Part shown: piece by piece, positions 47,665 to 59,959 of the stretch
Position numbering within the stretch: the stretch's first letter is position 1
How the letters are laid out: each line of letters begins with the position of its first letter
NCBI GenBank assembly: GCA_030549205.1
Contig: JAUKTV010000003.1
Location: forward strand, 372,001 to 436,000
Length of the DNA: 64,000 nt
Direction: 5' to 3'
DNA from: Apiosordaria backusii
Taxonomy: Eukaryota; Ascomycota; Sordariomycetes; Sordariales; Lasiosphaeriaceae
Translations under genes and position numbers: made by a program
Notes under the pieces: generated by a model
Databases searched by the model: none
What the model was told of the DNA's origin: nothing
What the model saw: the letters and a program-made list of their open reading frames with translations, nothing else

Positions 47665-48214
47665 TGTCTCTGATGGACGGACCGAAATTTGTCGCTGTTT
47701 GTAACTGTAGGGTTTCTTCAGGCGCCGTTGAGAGAGTCAAACACCGGCCAAAATTTCCAAGTTGGAGTCGTGGCAGCAGAAAAGTAGTTTAGAATGAAGC
47801 TTTGGTTTCAGTGAATGGCAGCTGGTCGTTGAGGTTCCGAAGGCAGCCAGTGGATGACATACGTAACAGTCGCAGCCCAAGCTCAATGCGCACTGTGGGG
47901 TTCCGCGGGGTGCTGTGGCTGCTGTGGCGCGACCTCTCGATGAGCTTCAGCTGTTTGAAGATAGGTACCTACCTATGCTACGACTACCGTCGCTCTACCC
48001 AGAAGCATACCATCTTTTAACTACGCGACACAGCCTCATTTGCTGGCGATATATCTGAAGTCCTCAACGAGACTCTCCAACTGAGCATCCTGACGTCATC
48101 TTCATCCCAACCCTAACCCTTATCGGCACATCTCTAATCTCCTAATCGCAACATATCCCGTCCTCCAACCTCAATTCACCTCCCTATTCACCAACAGTCC
48201 CCATCATAACAACC
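47665..48214. promoter_or_regulatory. Divergent region, UFD1 / LIN1
   Basis: About 550 bases between divergent starts. It contains a GGTACCTACC word at 47964-47974. Nothing else can be supported. Confidence 0.4.
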
Positions 48215-49690
48215 ATGGCCTCCCGCTTCTCCGCCGCGCGCCCAAAACGCGCCTCAGAAGCCTTCGCCCGCACCCACCACGGCGAAGGCTCCGAATCCAA
48301 CAAAAAAGTCCGCTTCGACGTCCGCAATCCCTCCGCCTTAGCACCCACCGCCGACTCCGACGCCGAAGATGACCAAGAAGACGAACTCCTCTCCGCCGAT
48401 GTAATCGGCGCCTCCACCCGCGCAACCAAGCGCGGAGCAGTCAACATCGACGGCTACGACTCCGACTCAGAAAACGAACACTTCGAAGGCCGCGCCCAAG
48501 CCAGAGGCGATAACACCTCCAAAGTCAACCTCGAAGAAGCCCTAGACAACTACAACTCCAAGTCCAAACCCGGAGCCAAAAATAATGACTCGGACGAAGA
48601 AATCGACATGTTCGGCGACGTAGCCTCAGACAACGAATCCAAACCTAGCAAACCCTCCTCCAAGAAAGACAAGACCGTCCACTTCCTCGACGATTCCCAA
48701 ATAGAAGGCCAAGAAACCCAGTCTAAATCCGGCGGGCGAGTCCACCTTGACAAACCCAGTTCCGATTCCGACGAAGAGGAGGAGGAAACAGAAGAGCAAA
48801 TCGCCGCCGCCATAGCAGAAGAAGGCCTCGACGAGGAAGTCGGTCTCGGCGGCTTAAAAAAACACGCCCCCAAAATCGACGCCTTCAACATGCGCGCCGA
48901 GCAGGAAGAGGGCGCCTTTGACGAAGCGGGGAATTTCATCCGCAAAGCCGCCGACGCCGACGCGGTGCACGACCGCTGGTTGGAAGGCGTGAGCAAAAAG
49001 GAAATGAAGGCCGCGGCTGCCGCTCATGAGAAGCGCGAGGAGGAGCTTCGCCAGAGGCAAAAAGAGGAGGACATGATCAGTACCGGGGAGCTCATGACGA
49101 AACTTATACTAAGGCTAGAAAAAGGAGAAAATGCATTGGATGCGCTGGCGAGGTTGAGGAAGGGGCAGAAGAAGGAGAAGAAGGTGCCGAAATGGAAATT
49201 GAACAAAAAGAGCAAGAAGAATGGTGGTGGTGGTGGGGGGCAACAAGGGGGGGATGAGATGGAGGTTGATAATCATCATACCGAAGAAAAAAAAGAAACG
49301 GACCCAGAGCAGGAGAGGATCAGGGAGGCGATTGGGGAGATTGCGGACGCGGCGGATAAGCTGATGGGGAGGGAGTACCCGGATATATATGATTATGAGA
49401 GGGAGAGGTTGGTGAGGATGTATTATAATGAGACGGGGGAGAGGTGGGTTGAGCCTTCGCCTCCGCGAGAAGAACAACAACAAGATCAACAGCAACAACC
49501 AGAAGGCACAAGAACAGGGAAAATGTGGGAGTTTAGATGGGTGGATGGGAGAGATGGGGAGGGGAATATACAGGGGCCTTTTGACGGGTCGACGATGGAG
49601 GCGTGGAAGGGGGCGGGGTATTTTGGGGAGGGAGTCGAGTTTAGAGTGAAAGGAGAAAGTGAGTGGACGAGGGTGGCGGATTTTGTTTAA
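48215..49690 (+). CDS. LIN1: U5 snRNP GYF-domain protein (Lin1/CD2BP2)
   Basis: A single-exon gene of 491 codons. The family links the U5 snRNP to tri-snRNP assembly. The N-terminus is basic (SRFSAARPKRASEAFA). A long acidic, Ser-rich middle carries repeated DSDEE-type casein-kinase-like sites. A conserved block follows (KKHAPKIDAFNMRAEQEEG, then AGNFIRKAADADAVHDRWLEG). The last 60 residues form the GYF domain (WEFRWVDG, IQGPFDGSTMEAWKGAGYF), although the canonical GYF tripeptide is altered to GYFGEG. The poly-Gly linker (49223-49250) contains long G runs yet stays in frame. Confidence 0.9.
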   Translation: MASRFSAARPKRASEAFARTHHGEGSESNKKVRFDVRNPSALAPTADSDAEDDQEDELLSADVIGASTRATKRGAVNIDGYDSDSENEHFEGRAQARGDNTSKVNLEEALDNYNSKSKPGAKNNDSDEEIDMFGDVASDNESKPSKPSSKKDKTVHFLDDSQIEGQETQSKSGGRVHLDKPSSDSDEEEEETEEQIAAAIAEEGLDEEVGLGGLKKHAPKIDAFNMRAEQEEGAFDEAGNFIRKAADADAVHDRWLEGVSKKEMKAAAAAHEKREEELRQRQKEEDMISTGELMTKLILRLEKGENALDALARLRKGQKKEKKVPKWKLNKKSKKNGGGGGGQQGGDEMEVDNHHTEEKKETDPEQERIREAIGEIADAADKLMGREYPDIYDYERERLVRMYYNETGERWVEPSPPREEQQQDQQQQPEGTRTGKMWEFRWVDGRDGEGNIQGPFDGSTMEAWKGAGYFGEGVEFRVKGESEWTRVADFV

Positions 49691-49998
49691 CATGGTTTTT
49701 TTTGTCTTTTGAGGCAATCAAAAAGAAGGGAAAAATAGGAGTTTGATGAGCGATACCCAGTATGTAATTATAATCAACCTGTGATGTTTGAAGCAAGATG
49801 ACCTATGATGAAGTATTTTTTTTCCCTTGCTCAAAGCACATCTATTTCATTACAGTTACATTCACGGCCTTTGCCATGTCCACCCTCAATAAACAAAAAC
49901 AAAAAGTTTCTTTTTAGCCCCCACCCCCTATCCCATAACGCCTACGCAATCCCAAAAAAAGAAGCATACCTAAATCTTTCAACTCCGGCAGTCTGTCT
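49691..49998. other. Short convergent intergenic region
   Basis: About 310 AT-rich bases between the convergent Lin1 and RVB2 stops, with no further feature. Confidence 0.5.
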
Positions 49999-51593
<1,595 letters not shown>

Positions 51594-51799
51594 TGTGCAC
51601 ACAGTTGCGAATGACTTGAGAATAAAATGACAGATTTTGGTCGTCTTGGAAGCTTTGAACGCGCCAACGCTTCTTGGAATCGCGAGGCTGATGAGATTCG
51701 ACTGATTGCTGATTAGAGTTATCGCTTCTTGGCGCTGTGCAGATAACGAAGAAGGATGTGGGTACCCGTTTACAGCATATTCAGCTATCAGAGCACCAC

Positions 51800-52674
51800 A
51801 TGTGAATATCCGTAAGTCAGGTAGCGGGCCTGTGCGTTGTGGTTGGGGAAGCGGAGGGTCATCTGTATTTCGATCAAGTCGTTCCCGTCAAGCTTGAGGT
51901 CGGCGACAAGGTCGTCACCGGCTCGCTGGAGATTTTCAAGGAAGAATGTGAGATCGGCCGGGTCAATGGTGAGGCTTCAAACTACGAAAGCTCTTGAGTC
52001 CCTGCTGACCAATTATTAGGAATGGGATGTGTCGACATTGTCGAGTCCAGGTTTATCGGTGAGTTCGCGCTCGTCAGGAAGTGTATTGCTGTCAGCTGTG
52101 TCATCCGCTGACGACTCTCAGGCCTGAAAAGTAGGGGCTGTTACGGTATGCAGCTAGATCTGGTTCAATGACGGTACAATTTCTAACATGGCGTCCATAG
52201 ATAGTCCAGGCCTATCGACTCTTCGACAGGCTCATCTGGATCTTGAAGGAATCACCATGGACGCCAAGGTGCGCTCCATCTGCGACCGTCTTTCTCAAGA
52301 CTGGTCAGCTGCTATCTACAACGGTCAGCCATCTCCGTCCACGCTCACGTCTTGTCGTCGAATTGAACATCCTAACTCTTCAACTAGGCATGTACTTCAG
52401 TCCTGAGCGGGAGCTTGTTGAGCATGCCATCAAGTTCTCACAACGTCAAGTTGAGGGCAAGGTGAATCTCGTTGCCTATAAAGGGTGCGCGTACGTCGTT
52501 GGACGTTCCAGCGAGACCTCCAACCTCTACTCTGCCGATGAGAGCAGCATGGACACGCTAGACATGAATTGGACGCCCCAAGACACATCGGGCTTCATCG
52601 CCATACAATCTATCCGCCTCGAGAAGTACGGTGCGAGGAAGATCAAGGACGGCGAGCCCCTTGCCCGTGTCTGA
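51800..52674 (+). pseudogene. C-terminal half of argininosuccinate synthase, N-terminal half absent
   Basis: Exons: about 51800-51968, 52020-52058, 52122-52145 (24 nt), 52201-52323 and 52388-52674. The four introns (51-64 nt) all have GT-AG borders and matching phases, and there is no internal stop. The product matches the C-terminal synthetase domain: VTGSLEIF, DIVESRFIGLKSRG, HLDLEGITMD, YFSPERELVE, VEGKVNLVAYKG and SGFIAIQSIRL. In frame upstream there is a TGA at about 51796 and no ATG, and RVB2 occupies the opposite strand from 51593. The PP-loop ATP-binding half (SGGLDTS-type) therefore cannot fit. A usually invariant GRIDIVENR-like motif reads GCVDIVESR here. It could be a recent truncated paralog, a rearrangement breakpoint, or a gene using an unseen far-upstream exon. 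Confidence 0.75.
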
Positions 52675-53389
52675 GCGCAGACTCGGCATGTCGTCGGCCT
52701 CAGGTTTCGGCACCTTTGGGTAGACAGCAAAACTTACGGGGCTCAAGGTCCACCATGCGGTAGTTCGGTCTCGCGCTTAGAAGAGAAACCCAAAACCTGT
52801 ATGCTATTCTGATTGTCTTGCCGTACCATCCGCAGTCATCGTACTAAATAAAGAGGTAGAATAACTCGGTCGCCTGGTAAAACATACATACCTAACCTAC
52901 TCTCAGGTGCCGCGAGCTGGTGCACTGCCAGCTTCCTGTATCAATAGATTTAATAGTGCATAAAGAATAAGCAGCAGAGTAAGTGGAGTGTATTTAGAAT
53001 GGGATAAAACAACCTTGTAACATGTCTATGTTGAGCTATCTGACCTACCTTAGTAACTGTAAAGCACCGTTGATGCTGATGATTATACTATACCCTAAGA
53101 TACCGAAGGGGGCTTGCTCTCTCCAAGTGTTACTACCTAGAGGACAAGAAGCAAGACCGCGGCCCGGCACTTGTGTCGTTGGGCTTGGTCGCACAACCAC
53201 TGGCAAGCTACATGATAGATGCACCAACTAAAGAGCAGCCGACGGCGGACTAATGGGAACAGGACGCCGACGGATGCTACTTCCACAAACACTCAGCTGG
53301 CAGAACCACTTGGGCTGAGTCGTAATGTAAATTGATGGATGCCCAAGACCGGATGCCTTAAGCGGGTAGCCGATCACTTCCCGTCACTA

Positions 53390-53980
53390 CCCGTGCCCAG
53401 AGACCGATCCACTTTTCGGGACCACGCAAGCAGGGCACCCTCAAGTGGGTGGTCACCACCCATTTAGCCACACCACCCATTTAGCCACTTTCTTCGAAGG
53501 CCTAGTTTAAACCCACATAGTAAATCCAACTTACAGTCAATTGAATAGCTGAAAAAAGGAATATATAGCTCTATTAAATATCTTCCAATATAGCTAGTTT
53601 GCACGTTGCTAGTATGTTTTTTGGTGTTGTGGCTGTCTTTTTAACATCGAAGGTCTCAAAACTACCAAATCTTCGATAATCGTTTTCTCAGCCAATTTAA
53701 GTACGATTTGGATCGCGAAAGATGAAAAATGATCCAATTGATAACGAGATTATTATGGCCAGTTTTGGCCTTTAAATATAAAAAGGTAGGAGTAATGCAT
53801 GCAATTGAAGCTCTTATAAGATAGTTTTCGCGATATTGATGCCAGCCAATTGAAGGTTCAGGGTTAGGGTTATTACGGGAGGTGGCTAAATGAGTGGTAT
53901 GGCTAAATAGGTGGTGACCACCCACTTGAGGGTGCCCTGCTTGCGTGGTCCCGAAAAGTGGGTCGGTCTCTAGGCACGGG
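53390..53980. mobile_element. MITE-like element with 99-bp terminal inverted repeats and TA flanks
   Basis: Bases 53390-53488 and the reverse complement of 53882-53980 match at about 94 of 99 positions. Both ends are CCCGTGCC, and each side is flanked by TA (53388-53389 and 53981-53982), the target duplication of Tc1/mariner and Fot1/Pot2-type elements. Each arm carries two copies of a 17-base unit (ACCACCCATTTAGCCAC). The 390-base core is AT-rich and non-coding, so the element is non-autonomous. All five arm mismatches are C/T transitions, three of them CpA against TpA, which is suggestive of RIP. Confidence 0.88.
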
Positions 53981-54465
53981 TACTTTAATCACTTATGATA
54001 AAAGTCTGGAATCGTCTCCCTGGCGAGATAAGGCGGTGTGGCGATGGGCCAGGGTTAACGGGAGGGACAAAAGCTGGGCCCGTGCGCTAGGAAGTTTCCA
54101 GGTTGACTGTGCTGTTCGCACATTGCTTCTTGTCTCCTGACATGGGCTCCCCCGCAAAAAGCGCATCTGCCATTGGTACAGGTCAATTTTAGCGCCTACC
54201 TGTTCGCTGGGTGTGCTTGCCCCAATTTGACAAAACCTGGAGCGTAAGGTTGATAAATCTTTGAGATGTTCAGCTCACAACCTTGTCTTGAAAAGCTTCC
54301 ATTTTCCTGTTTGTTCTTGCATCTCAAACACCGTCTCATGTTTCTGGAGCTGCGTTAACGTTGCTGCGTTGCTAGAAAGAAAGTCGCTTAACCGCCAGGG
54401 CCCAGCGATACACCTACCTGCAGTTTATTAGCCCTTGAATTTCTCTGTGCCACTCTTCCCGGTCC

Positions 54466-54509
54466 CCGCCACTGCTCTGGTAAGTTTCCGCCACTGCTCT
54501 GGTAAGTTT
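54466..54509. repeat. 22-bp perfect tandem duplication
   Basis: Two adjacent identical copies of a 22-base unit, each containing CTGGTAAGTTT, which looks like a splice donor. Confidence 0.85.
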
Positions 54510-54874
54510 ACATCCGCTTCCTTCAAGATACAAATAACGCCGTGGACAAAAGAATCAAGGCTGCTGGATACCGGATGTATGCCTTTATGCCTATCAGTTC
54601 ACTTTCTAGGCCTACCGAATTGTCCTGCTAGGCCTCAATCGATTCGTCTGCGGCGTGTATCTCTACTTTCGACACATTGGGTTGCTTGCTGACAAACTAT
54701 GTAGCCATAACTTCGGTTGGACAACGCTCCCTTTCATGCTCTTGGTGATGGTCGCGTGTTTGCCGAACTATCAGCCACATAGCAGAGCTTACAGATAAGA
54801 TACCCTGGACTCCGTCACCAGCGCCGCCAGCTTTGTGATTGCCGCCCCGGCCAGGTCCGGGACACTGCGCCGAA

Positions 54875-57290
54875 ATGTCCTCAGACCGTCGGGTCTCCGG
54901 GGGTGCGCCCAGTCGGCACAGTATCGACGAGAGACGCAGGGACTCATGGGGGGACCTCCGCCGGGACGATTACCCGACTCGTGACTCAAGAGATGACCAT
55001 CGGGACAGTCGGTATCGTGACAGTAATCGTTACTCGGGAGACCGTGACCATGACCGGGATCGAGATAGGGATAGGGATAGGGATAGGGATAGGGACCGGG
55101 ATCGTGATCGTGATCGTGATCAGGATCGTGATCGTGATCGTGATCGTGATCGTGATCGACATAGACTCTCGGGAAATCGTGCTGTGTCCTCACCAGTCAC
55201 TTCTGTCGAGTCGGATCCCCTCACCAGTGGAGCTCGACAGGACCGCAGCGCCACAGGAACAGGCAAGTACTCACATACGCACATACTTGAGAATGTCTCT
55301 AACGATTATTTTAGCCACAAAGAAAGGCCAAGACGGCGCTATGAAGAGCTTGGAAAAGTTATCAGCAGCCATAGCGGAGAAAACACGCTTCAAACTGCAC
55401 CTTGAACTGCTTGTGAAAAGCCAGAAGCAAAGAGCCAAGGAGTATGAGAAGTCGATGCGTAATGCCGCCTCATTTCCCTCAGTCCCTGAGCTGCAAAAAG
55501 AATATCGAGAGAAAAGTGAAAAGGAAATAAAGGACGTGGAAGCACATATAAAGAGGCAAGATCTCTCGGAGCAGAACGCAATCGCGTGTTTCATTAACAG
55601 CTTAACCGCCTTCCCGAATCAGATGGGCTTGCAGGCTCAGAGCCAAGCGGGCCTGCAAGCTCAAGTACAAGTTCAAGCCCAGGGCTCGATCAAAGATTTG
55701 GAGGGTAAGCTGACAGGCCTGGAGACCACCTTGACCAAGGCTTTGGAGCAACAAGAGGAAGGCTTAAAGAGGCATGGTGAAGCAGTAGCGAACCAAGCAA
55801 CACGTGTCGAGGAAATCTACACAAAGCACGACGAAGAGACCAAGGGCCTGCTCGCCAGTTTTGAAGTCAGACTGCAGAAATTCGAGGAGGAACAAAAGTT
55901 AAACACCAGGCTCAGAGAAGAATTGGAGGCACAGAGCAAGAAGCTTGATGAGGTACTATCGAAATCACAGGCCATGGAAAATGCCTTTCATGGCCTCAGT
56001 CAAAAGTATCAAAACCTGGAGCAAGCCTTTTCCAAGCAAAGCGAGCTTGTTTCGGCGCAAGCCAAGGCCCTTGACGAGCATTCGGAGTCACTTGCTAAGC
56101 AATCTGGGACCCTCTCTGGGCATACAGAGGCCCTGGCTGAACACAAGCAGACCCTCTCCGAACACAAGCAGGCCCTCGCTCAACAATCTACAGCACTATC
56201 AAGCCAGAAACACGAGCTCAAAGAGGAGAAGAAACGCCGGGCAGGGAGAGCGGACAGCTCGGATGTTGATGGGGTCAGGGCTGATATTGCTGAATTAAGA
56301 CAGTTCTGCTCGTCTCTAGAGGGTACTCTCGAGAAAAATCTTGCAACTGTCGTCCAGACATGGCACGCTGATCTTGACGGGAGACTAAAAAATCTTGACG
56401 ACGCTCTGCACCAGCAAAACCAAGCCGATGTGTTTGATATCCGCACCGAGTTGGCAAACGTGGCACACAAAGCAGACAGGATGGAGAAACGGCTCGCTGA
56501 TATCGACGTGGGCACACTGGATGCAGTGGGCGATCTATTGGTGCAACTCCCGACCCTTCAGCAACAAGTCGAGAGCTTGAAACAAGAAAGGATGGAAAAA
56601 CCAACGGTTTTGGCAGCGCTAACTAACGGCCGAGCGGTGCCAGCTGGTCCCGGTGGTGTATCATCGCAAGAGTTCAAAATTGCCATGGAACAAATGACCA
56701 ATGTATTCGGCAGTCTGATTGACGGAGTGAATAACGACGTTACGGCCCTTCAAGGCCGACTAAAGTCGCTCGAAGCCAACACTCCCCCTAATAACCAGGC
56801 GACTCTCGAGCATCCTGGGACGCGGTCGGATATTGCCAGGCTAGATTTGGCCGTTTCCACCCTGAAGACAGAAACGACGCAGAGCAAAGTCCAGCTCAAC
56901 AGTTTGTCTGAGAACACCACCAAACTCTCCAAGAGCATGCAAGTGGTTGAGGATACACTGAAAAACAACATCAATTCTTTGGCCATGAGCATCAGCACGC
57001 TGGACGATCGGTTCAACAACCTTACGTCCAAGAGCCTCGCGGACCACATCAGATCATACCTATCGACTCTCTATCCGGAATCCGCCCAAATCCTTATGGA
57101 TATCCGTCAGCTGTACGACCTGGTGAAAACTTTGCAGGTAGGGCTGCAGGACTGCCAGGGCAAGGTTGAGAAGGTGGACGACATGGCCAAGGCGTTTGAT
57201 TCGGATTATCAAGGGAATGTAAAGAGGCGAAGGATTGATTCAAGTCCGAACATGAACGGAGTAGCTCACAACGGCGCTGCTGCTTCCTAG
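54875..57290 (+). CDS. Arg-Asp-repeat, long coiled-coil protein of unknown function
   Basis: Exon 1 is 54875-55262 (starts MSSDRRVSGG). The intron is 55263-55314 (52 nt). Exon 2 is 55315-57290. Together they give 787 residues. The intron is of the GC-AG type: donor CAG|GCAAGT, branch CTAAC, acceptor TTTTAG. The only nearby GT donor would break the frame. Exon 1 codes a Ser/Arg-rich head with about 20 Arg-Asp dipeptides, an RS/RD-like disordered segment seen in nuclear RNA-related proteins. Exon 2 is almost entirely heptad-rich coiled coil, including an array of EHSESLAKQSGTLSGH / EALAEHKQTLSEHKQALAQ type seven-residue repeats. The tail has a basic KRRRIDSSP, a likely nuclear signal. I do not recognise the family. 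Confidence 0.8.
55263..55314 (+). other. GC-AG intron
   Basis: The donor is GCAAGT directly after CAG, and the acceptor is TTTTAG. It joins codons in phase 1 into a continuous coiled-coil frame. The GT at 55267 would shift the frame. Confidence 0.75.
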
Positions 57291-59955
57291 GTAAGTAGCA
57301 GGGCAGCCAGCAAGGAGTTACTCGGCCCCAAGCGTACAACACAGCGCTGTTTTTTTCACCGGGGCAGCCGGTAACTGGCTACTACAGCTTGTATGGAGTG
57401 ATTCCAGGGGGTTACACACGAGTTCCCTTTGGAGTGGTGTGGTTTGAGGTTCGCTCTCTGGTAGTTGAGGAGATGGACGGACGACAGTCGATTACGAGGG
57501 GATTCTAAGAGGATTAGGTGTTTTCTCTTAGTCGAGGAGCCTCGTTTTTATTTTTGGAGACCCCCCAGCGCCTTTTGGGGGTGTGTATGTTCTTCTGCAC
57601 AGCTCTTGGCTCTCTCAACAGCCTTGGATTGTTATTTCTGTGCCTTCGGCTTTTATCACAGGCATCCAGGGGCTCTCGGTATGGGTCCATCAGCACGGCG
57701 TCATGGGTCTTTGGGTTCTTTTGGGAGGGACAAAACGACGAAGAACAAAAGTGTGGTGTGCCAACCGATAACTGGCCATTTATATTGCGCGTAGGTACAT
57801 ACGTTGGAACTTGGGGCCATTCAGGCGTGTGCGTTGCATTGCTGTTACAGCTTACAGCATGGCGTTGGGGTCTTGTGTTTGGAAGTTGTCTGCTTGTCAA
57901 GTTATGGCACTAGAGGCAGAGTGAAAGGAAAGGCACAGGAAGCATTGCATTGCGGAGGCCCGTTGATTTCATCACCTACTCGACTGGGTTTTCGTACGAA
58001 AGCCCAACATTGCATCATTGGCATACTCTTTATCGGCATCACCAACAACCAACTTCAGGCGAGAATTCTGGAGTCAGCGAGGGAAGGGGGAAATTAAGCC
58101 AACAGCAGCCAGGTCAAAAGCGATGAGCTTTCTGATTCTGATGGTGACCATATATGGTCTCAACTTTCATATGTAAAAAGGGGCAGAGAGCGTTTGTCTG
58201 CCCAGGCGACGATATATACGTGCTTCCTACAAAGTGTCAGATTTAGTTAATCAAACATGTTAATATATGTAATTCTGATTCTCTGGAACTTGTTTGAGTG
58301 AAATGTTGTTTGATTTTGATCTGTTTTCAATCTTGCGAATGAAAACACCATTTATGAAGAAATTCAGAGCCTTGCGAGAAGTGACGTTGATAGGCGTGAG
58401 ACAAATCACGTCAGCTGCCCTGCCACATACCTTGAGATACGTACAGGGCAAGACCAGGAACAGGAACTGGACCTTGGGGGGATCTTTTAAGCTTTGGGCT
58501 CCGGGGGCTTGGGAGAGAGGGATGCAGAAACTGGGCACAATCTTTGGGGGGGGGGGCAGCTGATGCCAAGACTTGTGTATTTTTCCTGGTCGAATCTGTT
58601 GGATGAGATCGGACCAAGTGCCGGGTGATGGCTGGCGCTAAGCCGAGGATGGTCCTCACCTTCAGGCTTCAGAGATCAGTCACCGAGTGACTGTGTGTTT
58701 TTGCTGTTTATCTTTCTAAAGGTAATGGGAAGAGTTGATGCGTATAGGGGATCCAATTGGAGAATCAGAAGAAGTACTCTGAAGATACCCACCTAACTGA
58801 AATCAGTGACTGTAAACTGGCTGTAAACCTGGAAGTCCCAGATAGCGCAGACCCGCCCGTAACTGACCTGGAGCACACCACCCTGGGTCCCCAGCGACTC
58901 CACTGTTCGCGCACCAGTAATCCACCCTCGGCTTCCCACTGTCCACTGTCCGCTGTCCACACCCACGCCCACACCCACACACACCCACCACCACCACCAT
59001 ACCATCCTCAACATCACCACGTCCGGACCACACGATACTATCTCGGATCCTACATCGAGCCGGCTCGTGACCACGCTCCACCCCGATTCCACTCCACGAA
59101 CCTACCGCGACCGTTCGATTGACCGCCCGTCGCCATCATATGCGGGCACACCCACCACCGACCGTCTTTTCGCTTCGAGAGATGTGCTCGTGTCCGAGCC
59201 GCGAAGATAAGGTCGCTTTTCGGAGGCTGGGATAAACTCGGAGGACAACCACGGATTTTGACATCGCGAGGCGGGGCCCTACAAGATTACCGTTGTTGTT
59301 TTTGTGCGCTTTTGGGCTCTGTCACGAACGGACGGACTTTTGTCGCTACCGCCGAGCTTGTTTGTTTGTTCTCTTGACGGGGACTTTGGGTACGTGTGTT
59401 TGGCACCTGTCTGCCGTTTGGGAAACCTTGTTCGCGGAATCCCAATTGCCCCGCAAAGTGAGACCCGGATTTCAGATTCAGCTCTGGGTTTTATCGAGTT
59501 CTCAGTATTTTTTAAGATTTGCTTTGGGGTAGCGCGCCAGGTGGTTATCGAGGCACGGGATAATACTGACGGGTCGCGATCTGCCAGACAATTGCGCGCG
59601 CGCACGAGCTTTCGCTGCGGTTTCTTGCGTCCGGTTGCTTGCGCACCCTTCAGGGCTTGCATTGTTTTTTTTTTTTTTTTTCTCCCGGCTGCGTGCAGCA
59701 TTTGATTGACATCTCCAAAAGCTTCCGCAAACTACGGTCCGGTGGTATTTACAACCCATCTTTTGCGCCGCGGAAACTTTGGTTCCCACTTCGACTCTAC
59801 CCAGGTCCGGAATCCCCATCATCGAACACACCACTCACACAATCCACTTTGCGCGCGAGCCCGGCCAACGAAACGCCACCAACCAAAGAAACGAGCACGA
59901 CCTCCTCCCACCCCCCTCCCCCACCTCTTTGAAAGACGAGCCAAATGTCCCAACA
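57291..59955. other. Gene-free stretch of 2.7 kb
   Basis: I see no credible gene here. Frames in this stretch are short, low in complexity and unlike any family I know. A CACCCA/CCACCA-rich block lies at 58960-59000 and a T17 run near 59665-59681. The last several hundred bases are probably the promoter and leader of the next gene. Confidence 0.45.
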
Positions 59956-59959
59956 ATGA
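59945..59959 (+). promoter_or_regulatory. Four-codon upstream ORF overlapping the next start (ATGA)
   Basis: ATG TCC CAA CAA TGA ends with its stop overlapping the chosen start codon at 59956-59958 in an ATGA arrangement. This is a layout compatible with termination and reinitiation, if it lies in the mRNA. Confidence 0.35.

Larger units (their letters stand above)
52675..54874. other. Gene-free stretch containing a MITE-like element
   Basis: About 2.2 kb after the synthase fragment. Besides the element at 53390-53980, it holds a 22-bp tandem duplication (54466-54509). The last 400 bases are presumably the leader and promoter of the coiled-coil gene. No coding frame is credible. Confidence 0.5.

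Noticed and set aside
51706..51897. Short frame from an ATG upstream of the synthase fragment as its start
   Set aside because: It is in another frame, and no donor/acceptor pair I tested joins it in phase to the synthase sequence.
53860..53885. TTAGGG-like words near the right end of the MITE-like element
   Set aside because: Only one or two copies inside an internal, gene-flanked region; not a telomere.
58757..59122. Pro/His/Thr-rich 121-codon frame
   Set aside because: Low-complexity CACCCA-rich leader-like DNA with no conserved segment.
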